DNA from: CAZWVR01 sp964637235
GTDB lineage: Bacteria > Bacteroidota > Bacteroidia > Bacteroidales > S143-33
Length of the DNA stretch: 48,226 nucleotides
Assembly (NCBI GenBank): GCA_964637235.1
Contig: CAZWVR010000005.1
Location: 1-48,226, forward strand
Reading direction: 5' to 3'
This document shows, one piece after another, positions 33,183 to 42,055 of this stretch (position 1 is the stretch's first letter; every line of letters begins with the position of its first letter). The translations under genes were made by a program, and so were the position numbers. Under the pieces are notes generated by a model. That model worked only from the letters and a program-made list of their open reading frames with translations, had not been told where the DNA came from and searched no databases.

Positions 33183-34187
33183 TTATTTGATGAAATTCAC
33201 TTCTGGTACTAAGTTTATATCAAATTTGTCTTTAATAATAGTTTTTACATATTCGGAAAGTATGACAATATCCATTGGTTCTGCATTTCCTGTATTTACT
33301 ATTACAAGGGGTTGTTTTGGATAAATCATAGCTTTACCAATAGTTTTACCTTTTAAGCCAGCTTTATCTATAAGCCAAGCAGCAGGTATTTTAATTCCTT
33401 CTGGGACTTTATAAAATGGTATTTGAGGATAATTTTTTTTCAGTTTCAAAAAAGATTTTTCGTCAATTATAGGGTTTTTAAAGAAGCTACCGCTATTGCC
33501 AAGGATGTTATAGTCTGGTAATTTACGTTTACGTATTTTTAGTATTGTATTGCGTATAGTTTTCAGGTCTTTTTTACCAATTTTTTTTATTTCTTTTTCA
33601 AGTTCTGAGTAAGACAAGTTTAGTTTTTCGTTTTTTGATAGTTTAAATATTACAGATGATATAATTCCTTTATTTTTTAAGGTATCTTTAAATATACTGT
33701 GTCTGTATGCGAAATGACATTTTTCATTTTCCAGTATAATTATTTTTTGTTTTTCAAAATCAAAGAATTTAACAGCAATGATGTTATTTTTGACTTCGGC
33801 GCCGTAAGCTCCGATATTTTGGATAGGAGCAGCTCCGACGGTGCCCGGAATTCCGGAGAGGTTTTCTAATCCAAATAGGTTTTTATCTACTGTAAATTTT
33901 ACAAAGTTATCCCAGTTTTCGCCAGCAGCAACTTCAATGATAATGTCATTTTTTGTTTCGTATAATATTTGTTTGCCTTTTATTCTATTTAGAATTACGA
34001 TACCGTTGAAATCTTGTGTAAAGAGTACATTTGTACCATCACCTAAGATTACGAATTTTTTATTTTGTATTAGTTCTGATAATTTCACAAGATCCTCTTT
34101 TGAGTTTATAGTAATAAGAAAATCAGCTTTTATGTTAAGATGAAAGCTATTGAAATTTTTGAGATTTGCATTTTTTTGTATAATCAT
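33183..34187 (-). CDS. murB: UDP-N-acetylenolpyruvoylglucosamine reductase
   Basis: A 334-residue FAD enzyme of peptidoglycan synthesis, reducing UDP-GlcNAc-enolpyruvate to UDP-MurNAc. Visible motifs: the FAD site VILGDGTNVLFTQDF, GIPGTVGAAPIQNIGAYG, YRHSIFK, the active-site serine in GNSGSFFKNP, and PEVNFI with the catalytic Glu close to the end. Its length fits the E. coli-like type I group. The stop of the DUF389 gene lies 12 bases before the start codon, so the two form one unit. Confidence 0.95.
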   Translation of the reverse strand: MIIQKNANLKNFNSFHLNIKADFLITINSKEDLVKLSELIQNKKFVILGDGTNVLFTQDFNGIVILNRIKGKQILYETKNDIIIEVAAGENWDNFVKFTVDKNLFGLENLSGIPGTVGAAPIQNIGAYGAEVKNNIIAVKFFDFEKQKIIILENEKCHFAYRHSIFKDTLKNKGIISSVIFKLSKNEKLNLSYSELEKEIKKIGKKDLKTIRNTILKIRKRKLPDYNILGNSGSFFKNPIIDEKSFLKLKKNYPQIPFYKVPEGIKIPAAWLIDKAGLKGKTIGKAMIYPKQPLVIVNTGNAEPMDIVILSEYVKTIIKDKFDINLVPEVNFIK

Positions 34188-34199
34188 TTCGTGGGATTT

Positions 34200-35684
34200 T
34201 TAAAATTCCAGAATTCTTAGTGTATCTAAGTTTAAACGATATTGTAGCCATTTTGACAATTTTGTTTCTTGTTTTTTTCTGTACCATTTGCTATAACCGG
34301 GTTTCCAATGTACTAATAGGATAGGGATAGTATCAATAGTTGTATCATTTTTATACATAATTGATTTTGCAAATGCGAATTTTGTAATTTTATCATATTC
34401 TACTGATAATTCTTTTGCGATTTGTCTAATAGGAATAGTATCAGATGTTAGTTTAATTAGCTGATTTTCCAGAAATTCAATACGTTTTTCTTTATCTTGT
34501 ATTAGTTGCAGGTTTTGTTTGTATATATCTTGTAATAGGTCGTTTTTAATTTGGTCTTTTAGTTTTTGGTTTAAATTTGCTAATTGTGTTTTAAAAGCTT
34601 CTGTATTATCTTTTGCTTGGAATATTTGTAATATAGTGGTGTCAGGGAGCATAATTTTTTGCCACCAAGAACTTTTATTATTAAGTAAACCGTATTTTTT
34701 TAATTTTTTTTGTAAACTTTTAATTTGTTCGTTTTTTAAAGGTTCACCGATAAAAAATAAGTTAATATATGCGGTATCGCCGTAGATAATTTTTTTATCA
34801 ATTAATTGACTATTAGGGAATTTAGATGTTTCTTTTGTTATAAAGTGTTCAGTATTAGTTTTAAAGCGGGCTTCTTTAATTACGTTAAAGAATATAATAG
34901 CACTTGGTAAGATTACGATTATTGCCAAAATTGTGATATAAAGTTTAATTCTTTTTTCTTGTTGTTTGTTTATAAATTCTTTTTTAGGGAATTTTAAGTA
35001 TTTAACAGTTATAAAAGTAGCGATGCTGATGAATACGGAATTTATGAAGAATAGATACATAGCCCCGAGAAAGAAGTTCCATTTTGCAGTTGCTATACCG
35101 TATCCAGCAGTACAAAGAGGAGGCATAAGAGCCGTAGCAATAGCGACACCGGGGATTACATTACTTTTTTCTCTTTTTGCACCCACTATACTCCCTGCGA
35201 AGCCACCGAAAAGAGCTATCATAACGTCTAATATAGTTGGTTTAGTTCGTGCTAAGAGTTCAGAATGAGCTTCTTTTAAAGGCGTGAGCCAAAAGTATAT
35301 TGCTGAGGTTATTAAGCTTATGCTTACGGCAACAAGGAGATATTTTATTGCTTTTTGGAGCATTTTCCAGTCGTATATACCAATGGCTGTTCCGATGGCA
35401 ACAATAGGACCCATTAAGGGAGATATAAGCATAGCTCCGATTATGACAGCGGTAGAGTTAGCATTAAGTCCTATTGAAGCAATTAGTATTGAAAACATTA
35501 GTATCCATGCGGTATGCCCGCGAAAAGCCATATCTTTTTCAATATCAGAAAGTGTTTGTTGATAATCTACTTCTCCTATGCTTAAAATTTCTTTGAAAAA
35601 TAGGAATGTCAATTCTTTTATTCTAAGGAGAATATAACTCAGATGTGTTCTTTGTTTATTTTGCTTTTCGGTGTTTTTTTCCAT
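34200..35684 (-). CDS. DUF389 / TIGR00341 family membrane protein
   Basis: A 494-residue protein. Residues about 50-280 hold the DUF389 membrane core: IASIGLNANSTAVIIGAMLISPLMGP, GGFAGSIVGAKREKSNVIPGVAIATALMPP, and later helices. The remaining 210 residues are a charged, partly coiled-coil domain (LENQLIKLTSD...IPIRQIAKELS) that is not part of the standard core. Function is unknown for the family. It has no leader and starts with a polar segment. It is transcribed with murB and divergent from the LOG gene. Confidence 0.87.
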   Translation of the reverse strand: MEKNTEKQNKQRTHLSYILLRIKELTFLFFKEILSIGEVDYQQTLSDIEKDMAFRGHTAWILMFSILIASIGLNANSTAVIIGAMLISPLMGPIVAIGTAIGIYDWKMLQKAIKYLLVAVSISLITSAIYFWLTPLKEAHSELLARTKPTILDVMIALFGGFAGSIVGAKREKSNVIPGVAIATALMPPLCTAGYGIATAKWNFFLGAMYLFFINSVFISIATFITVKYLKFPKKEFINKQQEKRIKLYITILAIIVILPSAIIFFNVIKEARFKTNTEHFITKETSKFPNSQLIDKKIIYGDTAYINLFFIGEPLKNEQIKSLQKKLKKYGLLNNKSSWWQKIMLPDTTILQIFQAKDNTEAFKTQLANLNQKLKDQIKNDLLQDIYKQNLQLIQDKEKRIEFLENQLIKLTSDTIPIRQIAKELSVEYDKITKFAFAKSIMYKNDTTIDTIPILLVHWKPGYSKWYRKKQETKLSKWLQYRLNLDTLRILEF

Positions 35685-35739
35685 AAAAGGCTTTTTTTAA
35701 ATTGTAAAAATAAAATTTTAGTTTAGCAAAAAAAATTAT

Positions 35740-36330
35740 ATGAAAATAGCAATATTTTGTAGTGCTAGTAATGCCTTGGATGAGGAATATTATGCTCTTG
35801 CTAAAAATTTGGCTTATGAGCTTGCTAATCGTAAGCATGAGGTTATAACTGGTGGAGCCAATGTGGGCATTATGAAAGTTTTATCTGAGACAGCCAGAGA
35901 ATTAGGAGTAAGGACAATTGGTATCATTCCAAAAGTAATATTTCATAAAGAACTTGCAGACCATAAAAATGATGAGCTTATAATTACTGATACTCTTTCG
36001 GAAAGAAAAAATAAAATTATTGCTTCGGCAGATGCTTTTATAGCCCTTCCGGGTGGTTTTGGGACATTAGATGAACTTATGGAAGTCATTGTTTATAAGC
36101 AGTTAGCCATTTTAGATAAACCTATTGTTATATTTAATTTTAAGGGTTTTTATGACAATTTGATACGGCAGTTTGATGTTTTCTTTAAAAATAATTTTGC
36201 AAAAAGAAAATATTCGAAGTTATTTCTTATTACAGATAATTTTTCCGATGCTTTTGCTTATATTGAAAATTATCAGAAGCAAAAGTCAATAGATTTTGAA
36301 TGGTTTAAGGTTGATAAAAATAATTTTTAA
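35740..36330 (+). CDS. LOG family / TIGR00730 Rossmann-fold protein
   Basis: A 196-residue protein with the two LOG signatures: the PGGFGTLDE motif at 104-112 and SERKNKI at 88-94, with GGANVGIMKVLSE at about 38-50. Members are phosphoribohydrolases acting on nucleoside 5'-monophosphates such as cytokinin ribosides or AMP. Its substrate here is unknown. The gene has a short 55-base gap to the divergent DUF389 gene. Confidence 0.9.
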   Translation: MKIAIFCSASNALDEEYYALAKNLAYELANRKHEVITGGANVGIMKVLSETARELGVRTIGIIPKVIFHKELADHKNDELIITDTLSERKNKIIASADAFIALPGGFGTLDELMEVIVYKQLAILDKPIVIFNFKGFYDNLIRQFDVFFKNNFAKRKYSKLFLITDNFSDAFAYIENYQKQKSIDFEWFKVDKNNF

Positions 36331-36391
36331 AAGGCAAACAAGATAAAAATTTTTTCGTTTATAGAGTAAAGTAAAAAATCGTTCAAAAAGT

Positions 36392-37129
36392 GTGAAATCT
36401 ATTTTACAAAAGTATATACAAATAGAGAGGCAGCTACTTCATTATTTATTTTATCTTTTACCTCAATCTTTTCGTGCTTTTTTTAATAAAAAAATAGTTT
36501 TTATGCGAAATATTCTTAGATTTCTGCTTATTTTCATAGTGATGTTTATTTTTAGTTTACCTTTTTTGTTTAAGAATAAATTTGATTATTATTTGCAAGA
36601 TAAAGGTTATCAGGCAGTTATAGATAATTACAAAAATGAAGTTGATAAATATGCTAAAAAATTTAACCTTCCGTCAAGCTATCTCTTAGCGCTGATTATG
36701 TTAGAATCTTCTGGTAGAAAAAATGCACCATATAGATATGAGCCACATATATATAAAAAGCTAAAATTATTGAAAGAAGGCAAAATAAAACAATTTGAAA
36801 ATTTAAAGCCGGAAGATCTTAAAGGATTTTCTAATTCTCAATTGAAAGATTTAGCCAGTTCTTGGGGTCCATTTCAAATTATGGGTTATAAAACTATAAA
36901 AATGGGCATAACGATAGATGAACTTAAAGGGAAAAATGCAGTTTATTGGGGTATAAAATGGATTAACGATGATTATGGATTTCTTCTTCGTCAGGGAAAG
37001 TTCAAAGATGCTTTTCATTGGCATAATACTGGTAAGCCTTTTCCGCGAGATGGCATACCTCAGACTTATGACGAAAACTATGTTAATAAAGGTCTCTATT
37101 ATATGAAAGTATTTAGCAAATTATATTGA
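36392..37129 (+). CDS. Membrane-anchored lytic transglycosylase-like protein (SLT fold)
   Basis: A 245-residue protein that opens with GTG at 36392. One membrane helix at about 41-60 (LRFLLIFIVMFIFSLPFLF) anchors it, followed by a lysozyme-like domain at about 85-245. Glu105 in LALIMLESSGRKNAPYRYEPH is the probable catalytic acid, and SSWGPFQIMGY at about 156-166 is the second conserved block. It would cut the glycan strands of peptidoglycan. An internal ATG at residue 38 would leave only the helix and domain; I keep the longer form because the frame is open and begins 61 bases after the LOG gene, but the start is uncertain. Confidence 0.8.
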   Translation: MKSILQKYIQIERQLLHYLFYLLPQSFRAFFNKKIVFMRNILRFLLIFIVMFIFSLPFLFKNKFDYYLQDKGYQAVIDNYKNEVDKYAKKFNLPSSYLLALIMLESSGRKNAPYRYEPHIYKKLKLLKEGKIKQFENLKPEDLKGFSNSQLKDLASSWGPFQIMGYKTIKMGITIDELKGKNAVYWGIKWINDDYGFLLRQGKFKDAFHWHNTGKPFPRDGIPQTYDENYVNKGLYYMKVFSKLY

Positions 37130-37134
37130 TTCTT

Positions 37135-37175
37135 AAAATGCGTAAAAGGTAGCTAATTGAGAGCATTTTTTATAA
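37135..37175 (+). terminator. Weak terminator candidate between convergent genes
   Basis: AAAATGC (37135-37141) pairs with GCATTTT (37163-37169), followed by T and TATAATTT. The stem is short and AT-rich. Confidence 0.35.
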
Positions 37176-37202
37176 TTTAAAATTTTGATTTTAAGCGATT
37201 TG

Positions 37203-38144
37203 CTATAAAAATTTTGCTTTTTTGAATCTAAAACCGGCTAAAAATTGTTGATTATTAAGTATTTTTTTGCCTTCCAATTGTATTTCTGTGGGAATAATAA
37301 AACCGTCTGAGGTTGCTATTTTTAGACGTTTTTTTTCGATTATAATTTCGCCGGGTTCGTAAGAATGTTCAATTTTTTCAGCGATAGAGAAGTATATTTT
37401 TACTGTAAGTATGTTTCCATCTTTATTTAATAAAGTCCAAGCTGTTGGTTTTTTGCTTAATCCACGAATTAAGTTGTATATTTCTATGCTTTTTTTAGAC
37501 CAGTCAATTTTTCTATGTTGCTTTGTAATTTTAGGAGCTTTATGTAAATTATTTCCTAATTGATGTTGTGGAATAGGCGTAATATTATTGTTTTCTATCT
37601 GTTTTATTGCTTTAATTAGTAGGGGTACACCTCTTTTTATAATTTTTTCTGATAATGTATCAGCAGTATCGTCAAAATTTATAGCAATAGTTTCCTGCAA
37701 AATTATATCGCCACTGTCAATATTTTCGTTGATAAAAAATATGGTTATACCGGTTTGTGTTTCTCCATTGATTATAGCCCAATTGATTGGCGCAGCACCT
37801 CTATAATCAGGCAGATATGATGGGTGAAAGTTTATAGTTCCCATCGGTGGCATTTGCCACACTTTATTAGGGAGTTTCCTATAAGCAACTACGACAAATA
37901 AGTCAGCTTTGAATGATTGTAAAGTTGATAGAAACTCTTCGTCTGAAAGATTTTCTGGTTGTAGTAATGGATATCCTGCTTGACGTGCGTAGATAGCTAC
38001 CGGAGGAGATGTTATTTTTTTGCCTCTTCCGCTGGGTTTATCCGGTGATGATACTATTGCTGCTATTTCAATATCTTTTTGTCCTTCTATACCTTTAAGT
38101 ATTTTTAGGGCAAATTCTGGTGTCCCAAAATATATTATTCGCAT
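37203..38144 (-). CDS. fmt: Methionyl-tRNA formyltransferase
   Basis: A 313-residue enzyme that formylates initiator Met-tRNA using 10-formyltetrahydrofolate. MRIIYFGTPEFA opens the Rossmann domain; Asn105 and His107 in INFHPSYLPDYRGAAPINW and Asp143 in NIDSGDIILQ match the E. coli catalytic set (N106, H108, D144). The C-terminal OB-fold domain starts at about 205. The enzyme loop is FHPSYLPDYRGA rather than the common SLLPxxRGA, a modest variation. It is a single-gene unit, convergent with the transglycosylase gene. Confidence 0.95.
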   Translation of the reverse strand: MRIIYFGTPEFALKILKGIEGQKDIEIAAIVSSPDKPSGRGKKITSPPVAIYARQAGYPLLQPENLSDEEFLSTLQSFKADLFVVVAYRKLPNKVWQMPPMGTINFHPSYLPDYRGAAPINWAIINGETQTGITIFFINENIDSGDIILQETIAINFDDTADTLSEKIIKRGVPLLIKAIKQIENNNITPIPQHQLGNNLHKAPKITKQHRKIDWSKKSIEIYNLIRGLSKKPTAWTLLNKDGNILTVKIYFSIAEKIEHSYEPGEIIIEKKRLKIATSDGFIIPTEIQLEGKKILNNQQFLAGFRFKKAKFL

Positions 38145-38228
38145 AGTTAATTTGTTATGACTAATTTTGTTTTTGGCTGCAAATATGACAAATTATTGAC
38201 GAATTTATAAAAATTTCTTTGTTAATTG

Positions 38229-38259
38229 TTTGTCTTTTAAAGAAAAATATCTTTTTTTG
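38229..38259 (+). promoter_or_regulatory. Promoter candidate for the pseudo-M49/Tsp gene pair
   Basis: TTTG at 38229-38232, a 19-base spacer and TTTTTTTG at 38252-38259 fit the TTTG-N19-TAnnTTTG pattern with one mismatch in the -7 box. It ends 20 bases before the start codon. Confidence 0.4.
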
Positions 38260-38279
38260 TAAAAATAAAAAATTTGTAA

Positions 38280-39884
38280 ATGAAAAAATTTATCATTGTT
38301 TTTTTGTTATTATCTTTTTTATATTATTCATGCCGCAATCGTTCTGCATCTGAGGCTCATATTGTAGGAGATTATGTAAAAATACCACTTAAAGCTGATT
38401 TATCAAGGCTTACTGAAAAACAAAAGCACTTAATAGAACTCCTTATCCGAATAACTGATTATATAGATTCAATATATTTTTACGAGAATTTTGGTAATCC
38501 TTACCCTGTTCTTGATACTATAACCGATAGTTTAAAAAGAGAACTTTTTCTAATAAACTTTGGACCTTGGAATATGATAACTATGCAAGCTTTTATAAAA
38601 GGTTTTGGTAAAAAACCTTTGGGTGGAAATTTTTATCCTTATGATATTACTATGCAAGAGTTTCTAAAATCTGCCGATGCTGATAAAAGTAGTCATTATA
38701 CATTTATTAGGCGAGACAGTTCAAATAATCTCTATTCTATACCTTACCATGTAATGTTAAAAAAATATACCGATACAATATGTTCTTTACTTATAGAAGC
38801 ATCAAAATATACTGAGAATGAGCGATTTAGAGAGTATCTAAATCAAATTGCCATAGATCTTAAAGCAGATAATTATTATAAAAGTGATTCGCTTTGGGTA
38901 CTTATAAGAAATAATCTCATAGATTTTGTTGTAGGACCATTATATATTGCTACGGATAAGCTTATGGATTTAAAAGCAGACCATATTGCCATGGTTTTAA
39001 TAAAAGATACTATCTGGACACAGAAAGTGCAGAAGTATAATGTTTGGTTAAAATATTTGCAGAAAGCCCTTCCTGTACCTCCTGAGTATAAGGAGGAAAA
39101 ACCAGGTGATGCTTCCTCAATAACCGTTTATGATGCTATTGCTATGGGAGGCTCAGCAAAAGTTTCGGGAACTTTAATGTCTATTGTATTACCAAGTTTA
39201 GACCAAAGAGTAAGCTTAAACGTGGGAATGAAAAATATTCAATTTAAAAATGTAATTGAATACAAATCTAAATATATTGTTAAGCCCCTTGCAAAAGAGA
39301 TTCTCCCGAAAGAGAATTTACAATATATTACTTCAAATGCCTTTTTTGTAAATACAATAATGTGGGAAATAGGCAATAGTTTAGGACTAAAAAATACTAT
39401 AAATGGAAAAGGAACAGTGCGTGAGGCTTTAAAAGAAACTGCTACAATAATTGAGTATGTTAAAAATAATCTTATGTCTTTATATCTTGTAAACCGACTT
39501 GCACAAGTAGATGAGATTCAAAATGATTTAAAAGAAAATTATTATACGTTTGTAGTGGATTTGATACGGGCTTTGAGATTTGGTAAATTAAATAATTACA
39601 GTAAAGCTAATTTGATTACTTTAAATTATTTTTTTAAAACAAAGGCTATAAAGATAGGCTGGGATAATAAAATTAGAATTCAAATTGATAAGTTTAAAAC
39701 CATTACAGATTCTTTGATAAGAAAAATTATTGTTATGCAGGGGAATGGCGATTATAAACAAGCTAAATCGTTTATAAAACAATACAATTATATTCCTCCT
39801 GAACTTTATAATTTATTACAAAAAGTTAATTCTAAACATATTCCTGTGGATATTTATCCCGTTAATATAAAGTTAAAACCTTAA
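38280..39884 (+). CDS. M49 (dipeptidyl-peptidase III)-like lipoprotein with destroyed zinc site
   Basis: A 534-residue lipoprotein (lipobox YYSC, Cys18). The C-terminal half resembles bacterial M49-type Zn hydrolases: after ITSNAFFVNTIM the family motif HExxH followed by LGL is replaced by WEIGN, so both zinc histidines are lost (Trp362, Asn366) while Glu363 and SLGL remain. The downstream EEAKAD helix, which supplies the third ligand, reads EYVKNN with Glu392 kept. A catalytic zinc is therefore not expected; the protein looks like a pseudo-enzyme or binding protein. The gene stops four bases before the tail-specific protease gene, so they are expressed together. Confidence 0.72.
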   Translation: MKKFIIVFLLLSFLYYSCRNRSASEAHIVGDYVKIPLKADLSRLTEKQKHLIELLIRITDYIDSIYFYENFGNPYPVLDTITDSLKRELFLINFGPWNMITMQAFIKGFGKKPLGGNFYPYDITMQEFLKSADADKSSHYTFIRRDSSNNLYSIPYHVMLKKYTDTICSLLIEASKYTENERFREYLNQIAIDLKADNYYKSDSLWVLIRNNLIDFVVGPLYIATDKLMDLKADHIAMVLIKDTIWTQKVQKYNVWLKYLQKALPVPPEYKEEKPGDASSITVYDAIAMGGSAKVSGTLMSIVLPSLDQRVSLNVGMKNIQFKNVIEYKSKYIVKPLAKEILPKENLQYITSNAFFVNTIMWEIGNSLGLKNTINGKGTVREALKETATIIEYVKNNLMSLYLVNRLAQVDEIQNDLKENYYTFVVDLIRALRFGKLNNYSKANLITLNYFFKTKAIKIGWDNKIRIQIDKFKTITDSLIRKIIVMQGNGDYKQAKSFIKQYNYIPPELYNLLQKVNSKHIPVDIYPVNIKLKP

Positions 39885-39888
39885 TCCT

Positions 39889-41988
39889 ATGAGAAAAAAG
39901 CGGTTTATAATTGCACTTTTAATGCTTTTAAGTATAGCGATATTAGTATCGTGTTATTTAACTGGTAAGAGCAAGGTTAGTGAAAAGCAAAAGGAATTTT
40001 TAATTCTTTCTATTACTAGTCGCTCGTTAGAACAATATCATTATAGCGGTAAACAAATTGATGATAGTGTTTCAGTAGGTATTTATAATGATTTTTTAGA
40101 ATTTTTAGACCCTGCTAAATTGTATTTTTATCAGTCAGATATAGACCAGTTAAATATTTTTAAATATTACATAGATGATCTTATAAAAAAAGGCAGTTTG
40201 ATGTTTTTTGAACAAGTTTTATCAATTTATAATCAAAGACTTAAAGAAGCTGAGAGTTTTTATAAAGAAATTTTGCAAAAGCCATTTGATTTTACAAGAG
40301 ATGAATACATATATAAGGATGCTAAATATGTTTCTTATGCTAAAAATAAAGATGAATTGCGCGAGCATTGGAGAAAGTATCTAAAATATCAGGTTTTATT
40401 GAAATTATATACTGAATATAAAGCTAATCAAAAAGATACTGCTAAGCATAAGAGTTTTGAACAATTAGAGGAACAAGCCAGAAAGGATGTAATCAGTGAT
40501 ATGGAAGCCTATTTTAAACGTTTGAAAAAATTTACAAGACAAGATTATTTTAGTTTATTCCTAAATACTTTAACCCAGCAATTTGACGCTCATACGGAAT
40601 ATTTGGCTCCAAAGGTAAAAGAGGATTTTAAGATATATACTTCCGGAGAACTGGAAGGTATAGGAGCTACCCTTCAACAGCAAAAAGATGGGAAAGTAAA
40701 AATTATAAAATTAGTCATAGGGGGTCCTGCATATAAAAGCGGTAAAATTGAAGAAGGTGATAAAATTCTTAAAGTTGCTCAGGGCGATACAGGTCGTTGG
40801 GTGAATATCATAGGTATGAGGCTCGACGATGCCGTCAGATTGATTAGAGGTAAGAAAGGTACTAAGGTTAGACTAATGTTGGAGAAAAAAGATGGAAATA
40901 TTCAAGAAGTTTCTCTTATAAGAGATAAAATAATTATTGAAGATTCTTATGTCCGTTCTCTTATTTTATTAGATACCATCAGAAACGAAAAAATAGGCTA
41001 TATTTTTATTCCGAGTTTTTACTCCGATTTTAAAAAGCACGGTAGGAATGTATCTTCTGATTTTCTTTCAGAACTTAATAAACTTAATAATGAGAAAGTT
41101 AAAGGTATAATAATTGACCTTAGAAATGATGGAGGTGGTTCTTTGGAAGATGTTGTTAAAATGGTCGGTTATTTAATTAAAAAGGGACCTGTCGTTCAAG
41201 TTAGAGACAAAAGCAATAAAATTAGATTATTAAAGGATAATGATAAGCATGTATATTACAAAGGTAAGATTTTAGTTATGGTTAATTATAGCAGTGCTTC
41301 TGCTTCAGAAATATTTAGTGCTGCTTTACAAGATTATCATAGAGCCCTAATTTTTGGTACTACACATACTTTTGGAAAGGGTACTGTACAAGCTGTTTTA
41401 AATTATGACGATTTATCAATACCACAAGAGTATAAACCCTTAGGTGCTCTGAAAATTACATTACAGAAGTTTTATAGGATAACCGGAGGCTCAACACAGC
41501 TTAAAGGCGTTGTGCCGGATATTATATTCCCAAATCCATATCAGTATTTAAAACAAGGTGAAATCAATCTGGAAAATCCTCTCAAATGGGATAAAATTAA
41601 ACCTTCTGATTATAAGGTTTATAAATATAAATTTAATGTTGAAAAAGTCAAAAAAAGAAGTTATCAAAGAATGGAACAAGATTCCTTTTTTATTTTGACT
41701 AAGCAATATGCTAAATTTCTTAAACAACAAGATAAAGAGAAAAAGATTCCGCTTAATTTTGAAAAATATAAGCAATTGCAACAAAATATAAATGCCCATA
41801 TCAAAAAGGTAAACAAATATAAAAAGGATATACATTTAAAATTTTTATATACAAAAGATGACCAGTATATAATGCAGACTGATACAATAGTACGCCTCAG
41901 ATATGATGCTTGGAAAAAACATCTACGAAAAGATCAGCAGCTGAAAGAAGCATACAATATTATGTATGATATGCTTAATCTTAGATAG
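39889..41988 (+). CDS. prc: Tail-specific (C-terminal processing) protease, lipoprotein
   Basis: A 699-residue S41 protease with a lipobox (LVSC, Cys22). An N-terminal Tsp domain (about 30-245) is followed by a PDZ domain (about 250-335) and the S41 catalytic core. Ser471 in SSASASEIFSAAL and Lys497 in TFGKGTV form the Ser-Lys dyad. The last 120 residues are the helical DUF3340-type tail. Tsp enzymes trim exported proteins at their C-termini and regulate peptidoglycan hydrolases. Pairing with a protein of peptidase-like fold that has lost its metal site suggests an accessory or substrate-binding partner. Confidence 0.93.
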   Translation: MRKKRFIIALLMLLSIAILVSCYLTGKSKVSEKQKEFLILSITSRSLEQYHYSGKQIDDSVSVGIYNDFLEFLDPAKLYFYQSDIDQLNIFKYYIDDLIKKGSLMFFEQVLSIYNQRLKEAESFYKEILQKPFDFTRDEYIYKDAKYVSYAKNKDELREHWRKYLKYQVLLKLYTEYKANQKDTAKHKSFEQLEEQARKDVISDMEAYFKRLKKFTRQDYFSLFLNTLTQQFDAHTEYLAPKVKEDFKIYTSGELEGIGATLQQQKDGKVKIIKLVIGGPAYKSGKIEEGDKILKVAQGDTGRWVNIIGMRLDDAVRLIRGKKGTKVRLMLEKKDGNIQEVSLIRDKIIIEDSYVRSLILLDTIRNEKIGYIFIPSFYSDFKKHGRNVSSDFLSELNKLNNEKVKGIIIDLRNDGGGSLEDVVKMVGYLIKKGPVVQVRDKSNKIRLLKDNDKHVYYKGKILVMVNYSSASASEIFSAALQDYHRALIFGTTHTFGKGTVQAVLNYDDLSIPQEYKPLGALKITLQKFYRITGGSTQLKGVVPDIIFPNPYQYLKQGEINLENPLKWDKIKPSDYKVYKYKFNVEKVKKRSYQRMEQDSFFILTKQYAKFLKQQDKEKKIPLNFEKYKQLQQNINAHIKKVNKYKKDIHLKFLYTKDDQYIMQTDTIVRLRYDAWKKHLRKDQQLKEAYNIMYDMLNLR

Positions 41989-42033
41989 AATTTGTGCTAT
42001 ATAATCACTTATGATGTTGTTTAATTGGTGTTT

Positions 42034-42055
42034 CATACTAAACAAGTTTAGTATG
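42034..42055. promoter_or_regulatory. Perfect 10-bp inverted repeat ending on the start codon
   Basis: CATACTAAAC (42034-42043) and GTTTAGTATG (42046-42055) are perfect reverse complements with a two-base spacer; the last three bases are the ATG of the GH114-like lipoprotein gene. As DNA it is an operator-like palindrome; as RNA the spacer is too short for a normal loop, but a stem with the central pairs open would hide the start codon. Confidence 0.5.
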
